Source: ZLKRG08 sp046091905 (lineage in GTDB: Bacteria > Actinomycetota > Actinomycetes > Nanopelagicales > Nanopelagicaceae). Taken from it: DNA of 7,821 nucleotides. Both the position numbers and the translations under genes were made by a program. Every line of letters starts with the position of its first letter. The first letter of the stretch is position 1. Below the pieces are notes generated by a model, which worked only from the letters and a program-made list of their open reading frames with translations, had not been told where the DNA came from and made no database searches. The stretch is from NCBI GenBank assembly GCA_046091905.1, contig JBJTCN010000037.1, positions 1 through 7,821 on the forward strand. The letters run 5' to 3'. Of this stretch, positions 1 through 5,511 are shown one piece after another.

Positions 1-91
1 CACCAAAAGTGCTTCTAGCAGTAATAACCCTGAAGCTATCGTGCTCCTCCAAGCGCGGGACTTGAGATTTATCATGTGATTAGTTTAATGG
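1..91. other. Upstream flank of smpB, possible 3' end of an unidentified gene
   Basis: Two plus-strand frames are open from the window edge. One runs from base 2 to a TGA at 77-79 and ends in ...QARDLRFIM. The other runs from base 3 to a TGA at 63-65. Either could be the last 20-25 codons of a preceding gene, but neither tail resembles a protein I recognise. In many actinobacteria smpB follows ftsE-ftsX or a peptidase gene, so one of those is plausible here by context only. A reverse frame is also open across part of this stretch without a usable start. I do not call a gene. Confidence 0.25.
62..89 (+). promoter_or_regulatory. Candidate sigma-70-type promoter of smpB
   Basis: TTGAGA (62-67) matches the -35 consensus at 5 of 6 bases. 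TTTAAT (84-89) matches the -10 consensus at 5 of 6. The spacer is 16 bases. Transcription would start near 96, giving a leader of about 14 bases before the ATG at 110. That leader has no Shine-Dalgarno sequence, so smpB may be translated from a short or near-leaderless message. The predicted start would leave the upstream in-frame TTG at 92 outside the transcript, which supports the ATG. Confidence 0.4.
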
Positions 92-109
92 TTGATACCC
101 TTAGCCATT

Positions 110-592
110 ATGGTTAAAGAAACTGGCAAGAAAGTCATCGCCCAGAACAAAAAGGGGCGCCATGACTATTTTGTCGACGAAACTTTCGAGTGCGGTATTG
201 CTCTGCAGGGCACTGAAGTTAAATCTCTAAGAGATGGACGCGCCTCTTTAACTGACGGCTTTGCGATTATCCTTGATGGTGAACTTTGGCTTCATGGGAT
301 TCACATACCGGAATACACCGAAGGTTCTTGGACCAATCACACTCCAAGACGCGACCGCAAACTCTTAATGCATCGCGCAGAGATTAATAAATTGGCTGGA
401 AAGCTGAAGCAGGGTGGCAATACTTTAATTCCGCTATCTATTTACTTTAAAGATGGCAAAGTTAAAGTTGAGTTGGCTTTAGCGCACGGTAAGAAAGGCC
501 ATGACAAACGCCAAGATTTACTTGAGAAGCAAGCAGAGCGCGAAACTCAGCGCGCTATTTCGCGTCGCTCAAGTGGTAAAAACGATTGGTAA
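110..592 (+). CDS. smpB: SsrA-binding protein SmpB
   Basis: SmpB binds the tRNA-like domain of tmRNA and carries it to stalled ribosomes, where its C-terminal tail occupies the empty mRNA channel during trans-translation. The 160-residue product has the usual family length. Visible family blocks are the N-terminal NKKGRHDYFVDETFECGIAL, then GTEVKSLR, the HIPEY loop, RDRKLLMHRAEI, and a basic C-terminal tail (KGHDKRQDLLEKQAERETQR) of the kind that forms a helix in the decoding centre. I chose the ATG at 110. An in-frame TTG at 92 would add six residues (MIPLAI), but it lies upstream of the predicted transcription start, and SmpB proteins normally begin near MVKETG. Its RNA partner ssrA lies about 4.9 kb downstream on the same strand. 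The gene converges on malG with 66 bases between stops. Confidence 0.97.
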   Translation: MVKETGKKVIAQNKKGRHDYFVDETFECGIALQGTEVKSLRDGRASLTDGFAIILDGELWLHGIHIPEYTEGSWTNHTPRRDRKLLMHRAEINKLAGKLKQGGNTLIPLSIYFKDGKVKVELALAHGKKGHDKRQDLLEKQAERETQRAISRRSSGKNDW

Positions 593-658
593 TTCTTAGT
601 AATAAAATAATGCTAGGAATTCATACTTTGCAACTCTTAAGAAAGTAAAGACCAAGAA

Positions 659-1549
659 TTAACCCTTAACTGCTCCACCTGTAAGTCCAGAAACAATATA
701 ACGCTGTAAGCCCATAAAGAGCGCAACAATTGGTGTTGCTGCGACTATGGCACCAGCGCAGAACATGGCCCACTTCTGTGAATATGGATCGCTAAGTAGC
801 GTACCTAAACCAACTGCAACGGTTTGCTGATCAGTTCTATTAAAGACAATGGAAGCCAAAATAAAGTCAGAGAATGTTCCGATAAATGAGAGCAGCGCCA
901 TAACCGCAAGTACTGGTGCGACCAAGCGAAGAATAATTTGGAAGTAAATCTGTGTATGGGTAGCGCCATCAATCTTGGCAGCTTCATCAATTTCAGTCGG
1001 CACGGTATTGAAGAAGCCATACATCAAATATGTACCGGTACCGAGTGATCCGCCTAAATAAACCAGAATTAATCCCGCTTTAGTGCCCAGTCCAATTGCA
1101 GGAACGTTATCGGATAACCAAGAGAGAATTCCGAAAATTGCAACTAAACCAGTCACAGATGGGAACATCTGAATCAAAATCAGCGCAAGCAAGCCTGGTC
1201 TGCGTCCCTTGAAACGCAATCTACTAAATGCATAAGCCGCTAGCGCAGAGATAAATACCGAAAGAATTGCAGTTGCGCCAGCAATAATTATTGTATTTAG
1301 CATCCATCGTGGAAATGGGTAGCTTGGATCATTCATCAAATCTCGATAGTTCTGCCAATGAAATTGCTGGAATAGCGCAGAGTTTTCAATCCCACCGAAA
1401 TCTGTAAGTGAGGTAGAGATAATGTAAAGAATCGGGAAGGTTGCATAAATCATTAACATCCAAGCCACGATGTGCTTCCAGCCAACCTCTTTAAACCACA
1501 GTCCAAAACTCTTCTTATTAGTGCGGACCGTTAATTGTGCGGTGCTCAT
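659..1549 (-). CDS. malG: Carbohydrate ABC transporter permease, MalG family
   Basis: This is an inner-membrane permease subunit of a maltose/maltodextrin-type importer; it would pair with the MalF-like protein to form the translocation channel. The 296-residue length matches MalG (E. coli: 296). Hydrophobic segments suggest six membrane helices, the first near residues 26-48. The cytoplasmic EAA loop is textbook: EAAKIDGA with E189, A190, A191 and G195, the contact site for the ATPase. The C-terminus (GLQRYIVSGLTGGAVKG) is typical of MalG. The ATG overlaps the malF stop by four bases (ATGA), and GGAGG lies inside the end of malF, so the two genes are translationally coupled. The next gene downstream, smpB, is convergent. 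No ATPase follows. The exact sugar cannot be read from the sequence. Confidence 0.93.
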   Translation of the reverse strand: MSTAQLTVRTNKKSFGLWFKEVGWKHIVAWMLMIYATFPILYIISTSLTDFGGIENSALFQQFHWQNYRDLMNDPSYPFPRWMLNTIIIAGATAILSVFISALAAYAFSRLRFKGRRPGLLALILIQMFPSVTGLVAIFGILSWLSDNVPAIGLGTKAGLILVYLGGSLGTGTYLMYGFFNTVPTEIDEAAKIDGATHTQIYFQIILRLVAPVLAVMALLSFIGTFSDFILASIVFNRTDQQTVAVGLGTLLSDPYSQKWAMFCAGAIVAATPIVALFMGLQRYIVSGLTGGAVKG

Positions 1550-3240
1550 CGAGTGGCCTCCTCAAGTGAACGGGTGCGTTTGAAGGAGAAGAATGAGATT
1601 CCTCCGACAATGAAGAAGATCAAAATTGAGAATGCAGAGGCTAAACCGTAGTTTGCGCCAACGCCACCACCGAATGCAATTCGATAAACGAAAGTAATTA
1701 AGATGTCAGTGGCACCCGTTGTGACACGCAAAGTTGGATCCAGAATTGGACCACCGCCAGTCAATAAGTAAATCACCGTAAAGTTATTAAAGTTATAGGC
1801 AAATGATGCAATTAGTAGTGGCGTTAATGAAACTAATAGCAATGGCAATTTAATTAATCTAAATATCTGCCAGGCTGATGCACCATCGATACTTGCAGAT
1901 TCAGATAAGTCTGCTGGAATAGATTGCAGCGCACCGGTGGTAATTAAGAACATGTATGGAAAACCCAACCAGAGATTCATAATCAAAATCGCAGCACGTG
2001 CCGGGCCCTGTTGTTCCAACCAGGCAATCTTGTTGCCTTCACCTAAATGCAAGATGGAATTATTTATAAATCCGCGATCCGTGTTGTACATACCTTTCCA
2101 GACATATGCAGATAAGAATGCAGGGAAGGCATATGGCAGAATCAAAATTGAGCGATAGATCTTTAGGCCGCGGATTCTTTGATCGTTAAGTAGTAACGCA
2201 AGGATTAGCCCAAGCACGAAAGTGCTTAGCACGGTGAGAATTGCGAATTCAAAGGTCCAAAGCAGCACACCTAGCAGCGGACCGCGCAGTTCTTTATCGG
2301 TAAAGATGGTTTTGAAGTTTTCGAAACCAATATTGGTGCGCCAACCAATCTCATTTAGGCGATCACCAGAGTTTGGTTCGATGAAGAAACCTTCGCGATT
2401 ATCGGCGATGAATTTGCGATTATCTGCAAGAGTGGTGATGGTCTTGGTGGCTTCATCGTAAGTGTAGGAATACTTATTTACTGCGCCGGTATAACCATCG
2501 GTAGTGGCAAGGAATCCATCAACTGCTGGATTTGGGCCAAGCGGCACTTTAAGTCCAACAATGGCCACCGCATTGTTGGTAATTTGATCGTCATTAAGTC
2601 TAGTAAAGCCCTTTAATGATTCTGCGGTTCCGTCTGCACCGATAACTAATCCATCTGCAGCAGTTACTTCGCGGAATTTATGTGTTGCGTAATCTGCGCC
2701 ACCAACATAAACCTTTGCTGCGGCTATATCGGTTGCAAGTAATTGCAATACTCCGTCGGCGCTTTTTACGACTTTAATATCGAAATCTGGTGCACCTTCT
2801 ACAGGTTCAACCGCGGCTAACATGGTGGCACTGAGGGCTGATTCATAACTGCTGTTATGTAGCGAGCCGTAATTTGTAAATGAGATATATCCGCTAAAAA
2901 CTACTGAGTAAATTTGTAAGAAAATTAAAAGAATAATTCCTGGTGCTAGATACTTAGCAGGCAGGCCGCCCTTACGAAGATAAATCCAGTTAACCAAAAG
3001 GGTAACGATGGCAAGCACTGCAGCAAAGACAAATTGACTCTTACCAATTAGTGCAAAGAAGACGGTTCCAGCAAAAGCATCGATAATTCCGAGAATTATT
3101 ATCTTGATGATTTGCCCACGAATGCTTGGAATACCACCGTCGTATAAATGTTTTGCAGCTTTGCGACGAGCTTTAATTTCTGCATCGCGAGCTTTTAGCT
3201 CTTCTTTCGACGGCAAGTCTTTTGATTCCAGCGTTGCCAC
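1546..3240 (-). CDS. malF: Carbohydrate ABC transporter permease, MalF family, with large extracytoplasmic loop
   Basis: This is the second permease subunit of the sugar importer. I start it at the GTG at 3240 (564 residues), because AAGGAG lies 5 bases upstream. An in-frame TTG at 3273 would add 11 residues (MNTDPDPQGDR) but lacks a Shine-Dalgarno. The order is a charged cytoplasmic N-terminus, three helices (about residues 43-64, 70-89 and 99-122), a roughly 200-residue polar region (about 123-322), then five helices. This matches the eight-helix architecture of E. coli MalF with its P2 domain, which contacts MalE. The EAA loop is degenerate: ESASIDGA, with E447 and G453 kept but Ser in place of the first Ala. 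Length exceeds E. coli MalF (514), mostly from the N-terminus and the loop. It overlaps malG by four bases. Confidence 0.93.
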   Translation of the reverse strand: MATLESKDLPSKEELKARDAEIKARRKAAKHLYDGGIPSIRGQIIKIIILGIIDAFAGTVFFALIGKSQFVFAAVLAIVTLLVNWIYLRKGGLPAKYLAPGIILLIFLQIYSVVFSGYISFTNYGSLHNSSYESALSATMLAAVEPVEGAPDFDIKVVKSADGVLQLLATDIAAAKVYVGGADYATHKFREVTAADGLVIGADGTAESLKGFTRLNDDQITNNAVAIVGLKVPLGPNPAVDGFLATTDGYTGAVNKYSYTYDEATKTITTLADNRKFIADNREGFFIEPNSGDRLNEIGWRTNIGFENFKTIFTDKELRGPLLGVLLWTFEFAILTVLSTFVLGLILALLLNDQRIRGLKIYRSILILPYAFPAFLSAYVWKGMYNTDRGFINNSILHLGEGNKIAWLEQQGPARAAILIMNLWLGFPYMFLITTGALQSIPADLSESASIDGASAWQIFRLIKLPLLLVSLTPLLIASFAYNFNNFTVIYLLTGGGPILDPTLRVTTGATDILITFVYRIAFGGGVGANYGLASAFSILIFFIVGGISFFSFKRTRSLEEATR

Positions 3241-3245
3241 TCGGT

Positions 3246-3251
3246 CTCCTT
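3246..3251 (-). promoter_or_regulatory. Ribosome binding site that sets the malF start
   Basis: AAGGAG on the minus strand lies 5 bases before the GTG at 3240-3238. It falls inside the reading frame if translation is begun at the TTG at 3273, which has no comparable site. This makes the GTG the more likely start. Confidence 0.7.
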
Positions 3252-3393
3252 GAGGGTCGGGATCAGTATTCAATGAGGTTAATTTAGTGGGTATTTAAGT
3301 ATTAACCAATAGAAATTCGAGAATTTGATAATTAGTTTTCAGGACTGACTAGTAAAGAATTTGAGTCTTTCAAAGTAGTACAGCTTGAAAATC

Positions 3394-3414
3394 TAGTGAA
3401 AAAGAAGTTCACTA
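3394..3414. promoter_or_regulatory. Palindrome between the terminator and malF (possible operator or hairpin)
   Basis: TAGTGAA (3394-3400) is perfectly inverted as TTCACTA (3408-3414) around a 7-base A/G-rich centre. It lies about 150 bases upstream of the malF start and just past the terminator in the minus-strand direction, where a malF promoter and operator would be expected. I see no strong -35/-10 pair in 3274-3425. The rest of this 322-base gap between malF and malE (3241-3562) holds the terminator, an AAGTAA/TTACTT palindrome at 3481-3496, and otherwise AT-rich sequence. Confidence 0.3.
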
Positions 3415-3425
3415 AAGAGAATAAA

Positions 3426-3459
3426 AAATGTGGGACCCGATTTTTCGAGCCCCACATTT
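3426..3459 (-). terminator. Intrinsic terminator after the binding-protein gene
   Basis: A 15-bp stem pairs 3426-3440 with 3445-3459 around a four-base loop (AAAA in the minus-strand transcript), with two G-U wobbles and a GC-rich middle (GTGGG/CCCAC). On the minus strand it is followed directly by TTTTTTAT (3428-3421), the expected U-tract. The stem starts about 100 bases after the malE stop. It should end most malE transcripts before malF, allowing more binding protein than permease to be made. On the plus strand the following sequence is a poorer U-tract. Confidence 0.88.
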
Positions 3460-3562
3460 ACTTCTTTTACTTAACGATTTAAGTAATTATTTACTTGAAA
3501 ACTTAGGTTTTTCCAAACAGATTAATCCATCTAAAAATATCTAAGGACTATTTCAAGTTCAA

Positions 3563-4789
3563 TTACTTAGTATCGATTGCAGCCTGTGCTGCAGCGATTG
3601 CCTTACGTAGGAAGTCACCAGGAGTTCCTGTGTACTTGCCTGCAAGGATTGCTGCTTCTGCTGATCCAACCTTTGACCATACGGTGTCCATGAACACGAA
3701 TGAAGGCATTGGATATGCATTAACACCTGCAAGACCAAATGCTGCAAGGTTCTTGTCAGTCATTGACTTAAGTGCTGCCTGGTTAACAGGGATGTTGTTA
3801 CCTGCCTTGTTAAGTGCCAACTGGAATTCAGCTGAACCTACATAGCGAAGTACCTTTCCTACTGAAACCGCGTTTGGCTGACCTGCAACCTTTGATGACT
3901 GCCAATAACCATAAACACCTGAGAACTGGTGAACTGTCTTGCCACCAATTGAAGGAATGTTTGCGATTCCGATTTCAGATGACTTTAGCGCCTTTGCAGA
4001 GCAACCAGAGATGGTGTCCTGACCGTGGTTGTACATCCATGGACCAGAGATGATGTAAGCACCCTTTTGTAGAGTACAAGCTGATTGATCCCATCCATCT
4101 GCTGGACGGATGATGTTCTTTGCATCTCCTGCTAAGAAGTTAGCGTAAGCATCAGCACCGGTTTCACCGTAACCAAGCTTTGAAGTCCAACCTGACTTAT
4201 CACGTATGAAAAGTGTTAGACCAAATGATGAAGCAACAGTTGACCAGTGGTATGGATCGCCACTTGTAAGGTCGCGAGTAATTGCAAGACCGCTCTTTGA
4301 ATTTACAAGCTCTGTGAAAGTCTTTCCAGTTGGATCAGTTGAATCGCGCTTGTTCCAGATAAGTGCAATGTTCTCTGAATAGATTGGCATGCCGTAAAGC
4401 TTGCCGTTAAATGTGAAACCTGACTTGGTTGCAGCAGAGAATGATGTTCCAAGGCTACCTAGAGCTACTGGTGCAACAACACCTGCGCCAACTAGTTGAC
4501 CTGTCCAGTCGTGAGCGCCAACCATTAGGTCTGGACCCTTGCCGTCTGGAGTTGCCTTGATGAATTCATCACGAACGTTCTTCTTGTAAACAGTGTTGAT
4601 GGTGATGCCTTGAGTCTTTGCCCAAGCGTTAAGAATTGGAGCTTGGTTATCAGATTTAGCATCTGCAGCACCTGACCAAATTGTTACGGTACGTGCAGCT
4701 GAAGCAGCTTGTGATGGAGCTGCAACAAATGCACCAGCCGCGGTTGCTACAGCAACTGCAACTGCTAGACCACGCATGCGTAGTTTCAT
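3563..4789 (-). CDS. malE: MalE-like carbohydrate ABC transporter substrate-binding protein
   Basis: This is the extracytoplasmic receptor that delivers sugar to the MalF-MalG pore. The 408-residue product matches MalE family blocks: GPDLMVGAHDWTGQL (residues 85-99), NGKLYGMPIYSENIALIWNK (128-147) and GAYIISGPWMY (243-253), the last like the MalE segment TMTINGPWAW. The ATG at 4789 is preceded by AAAGG at 7-11 bases. Residues 1-31 form a Sec signal: basic KLRMRG, a hydrophobic Ala/Val core, then SQA or ASA as the cleavage site. No cysteine occurs in the signal region, so this is not a standard lipoprotein. The only cysteines, C238 and C263, could form a disulfide. Maltose or maltodextrin is the best guess by homology. 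Two palindromes upstream suggest its own regulated promoter. Confidence 0.9.
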   Translation of the reverse strand: MKLRMRGLAVAVAVATAAGAFVAAPSQAASAARTVTIWSGAADAKSDNQAPILNAWAKTQGITINTVYKKNVRDEFIKATPDGKGPDLMVGAHDWTGQLVGAGVVAPVALGSLGTSFSAATKSGFTFNGKLYGMPIYSENIALIWNKRDSTDPTGKTFTELVNSKSGLAITRDLTSGDPYHWSTVASSFGLTLFIRDKSGWTSKLGYGETGADAYANFLAGDAKNIIRPADGWDQSACTLQKGAYIISGPWMYNHGQDTISGCSAKALKSSEIGIANIPSIGGKTVHQFSGVYGYWQSSKVAGQPNAVSVGKVLRYVGSAEFQLALNKAGNNIPVNQAALKSMTDKNLAAFGLAGVNAYPMPSFVFMDTVWSKVGSAEAAILAGKYTGTPGDFLRKAIAAAQAAIDTK

Positions 4790-4880
4790 TTATTGCCTTT
4801 CGATTATTTTCGAGGTTTTCGTTTCTTTAAAGTTGCGAGATTCTTAGGATAAATTCTTAGTTTTTAAATTTTGAAAACTT

Positions 4881-4895
4881 TAACTTTCAAAGTTA
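4881..4895. promoter_or_regulatory. 15-bp palindrome upstream of malE
   Basis: TAACTTT and AAAGTTA flank a single central C, giving a perfect 7-1-7 palindrome, 92-106 bases upstream of the malE ATG. Size and symmetry suit a dimeric repressor or activator, but no regulator gene lies nearby and I do not recognise the motif as that of a named family. Confidence 0.3.
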
Positions 4896-4928
4896 GCTTG
4901 TAATTAGTAATTGGACTTGCAACTTTCT

Positions 4929-4958
4929 ATACTTATATATACGTATTTATATAAGTAT
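4929..4958. promoter_or_regulatory. Long AT-rich palindrome in the malE promoter region
   Basis: ATACTTATATA (4929-4939) is inverted perfectly as TATATAAGTAT (4948-4958) around the 8-base centre TACGTATT. It lies 140-170 bases upstream of the malE start. On the minus strand the right arm and centre contain TATAAA and TAAATA, possible -10 boxes, with a poor -35 candidate (TTGCAC, 4972-4967). It could be an operator overlapping the promoter or an AT-rich melting element. Confidence 0.35.
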
Positions 4959-5200
4959 TTTTAGTGGTGCAAACCGGACTCACGCCATCACAATTAATTG
5001 AATTTTCCCCTTGAATCACTCTCTATTAAAGAATAGGAGTAGCCTAAAAGAGCGCTAAAAGGGGGCTTAACCAAAAGCGCTCAGTTTTGGCCTTTGTTAT
5101 CAAGGCGTTGTAAAAGCCTGCAAAGAAGGAAACTTAGGTAACAAACCATGCGTGTTGTCCGTTAGAATTTGGGGCTTGCTTCGATTCAGCTTCAGATTAG

Positions 5201-5315
5201 GCGCTTTCGCGACATCCTCGCGGTAAACGCGTAGTAGAGGTAGGTAGGCAAGGAAGTACCGCAAGGAAGTACCGCAAGGAAGTACCGCAAGGAAGTAAAG
5301 CGCTCGCGAAGGCGT
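5201..5315. repeat. GC-rich inverted repeat enclosing the 13-bp tandem repeats
   Basis: GCGCTTTCGCGA (5201-5212) can pair with TCGCGAAGGCGT (5304-5315) over 12 positions, two of them G-U if transcribed. A second, competing pairing is GTAAACGC (5223-5230) with GCGTTTAC (5312-5319). The arms enclose the tandem repeat array, so a transcript would form a long stem with the repeats in its loop. The function is unknown. Confidence 0.45.
5248..5297. repeat. 13-bp tandem repeat, about 3.8 copies
   Basis: GCAAGGAAGTACC occurs three times without a mismatch (5248-5260, 5261-5273, 5274-5286). A fourth copy matches over its first 11 bases (5287-5297). The unit length is not a multiple of three, so the array shifts frame at each copy and is unlikely to be protein coding. 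It could be a set of binding sites or a variable-number repeat. Confidence 0.92.
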
Positions 5316-5323
5316 TTACGTAA

Positions 5324-5451
5324 ATGCACGATGTACTTAACTGAACGAGGAACCATTCACTTGGTTTCTGGCTCAGGTGGGCTCGACAGATGCACGATGT
5401 ACTTAACTGAACGAGGAACCATTCATTTGGTATCTGGCTCAGGTGGGCTCG
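5324..5451. repeat. 62-bp direct repeat in tandem (66-bp period)
   Basis: Bases 5324-5385 recur at 5390-5451 with two differences (C/T at 5360/5426 and T/A at 5366/5432) and four bases between copies. The period is 66, a multiple of three. In the plus-strand frame starting at 5331, both differences fall at third codon positions and are silent (His CAC/CAT, Val GTT/GTA). Each copy contains the short motif GCTCAGGTGGGCTCG near its end. The duplication ends 60 bases before the 5' end of the tmRNA. Confidence 0.93.
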
Positions 5452-5495
5452 GACAACAATTAAATAGTGGAAAGAATGCTTTCCACCTCAAATAA
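5331..5495 (+). CDS. Possible small ORF over the 66-bp duplication (doubtful)
   Basis: An ATG at 5331 opens a 54-codon frame that ends at TAA 5493-5495. It reads two 22-residue units beginning MYLTERGTIHLVSGSGG, then a tail ending GKNAFHLK. In favour: the two differences between the repeat copies are both silent in this frame. Against: there is no Shine-Dalgarno before either ATG, I recognise no homologue, the frame continues upstream without a start into non-coding-looking repeats, and two silent changes can easily arise by chance. Its last codons overlap the inverted repeat and putative promoter of ssrA. Confidence 0.2.
   Translation: MYLTERGTIHLVSGSGGLDRCTMYLTERGTIHLVSGSGGLGQQLNSGKNAFHLK
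5467..5486. promoter_or_regulatory. Perfect 8-4-8 inverted repeat upstream of ssrA
   Basis: GTGGAAAG (5467-5474) and CTTTCCAC (5479-5486) flank AATG. It ends 25 bases before the tmRNA 5' end and covers the putative -35 box and most of the spacer of the ssrA promoter, a natural position for an operator. As RNA it would be a hairpin, but no U-tract follows, so it is not an intrinsic terminator. Confidence 0.45.
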
Positions 5496-5496
5496 T
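5468..5496 (+). promoter_or_regulatory. Candidate ssrA promoter
   Basis: TGGAAA (5468-5473, 4 of 6 to the -35 consensus) and AATAAT (5491-5496, 5 of 6 to the -10 consensus) are spaced by 17 bases. Transcription would begin near 5503, leaving about nine bases to be trimmed by RNase P to give the mature end at 5512. Confidence 0.35.
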
Positions 5497-5511
5497 GCAA
5501 TGCATGACTTT

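Larger units (their letters stand above)
4959..5511. other. Gene-poor, stem- and repeat-rich region between malE and ssrA
   Basis: No convincing protein gene is seen here. The first half carries stems: GAGCGCT/AGCGCTC (5050-5056 with 5076-5082), CCAAAA/TTTTGG (5071-5076 with 5085-5090), GCCTT/AAGGC (5090-5094 with 5102-5106), and TTTGTTA/TAACAAA (5093-5099 with 5139-5145). Several compete with each other. The second half holds a GC-rich inverted repeat, a 13-bp tandem repeat, a 66-bp tandem duplication and an inverted repeat just before ssrA, each listed separately. I recognise no known RNA family such as RNase P RNA or SRP RNA in it. Confidence 0.6.

Noticed and set aside
92..592. TTG at 92 as the smpB start
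   Set aside because: No Shine-Dalgarno, adds a non-conserved MIPLAI, and would precede the predicted transcription start.
591..621. AATTCTTAG/CTAGGAATT inverted repeat between smpB and malG as a terminator
   Set aside because: AT-rich, one wobble, 13-base loop and no U-tract; too weak to support.
5248..5451. CRISPR array
   Set aside because: The 13-bp units have no spacers, and the 62-bp copies are separated by only four bases.
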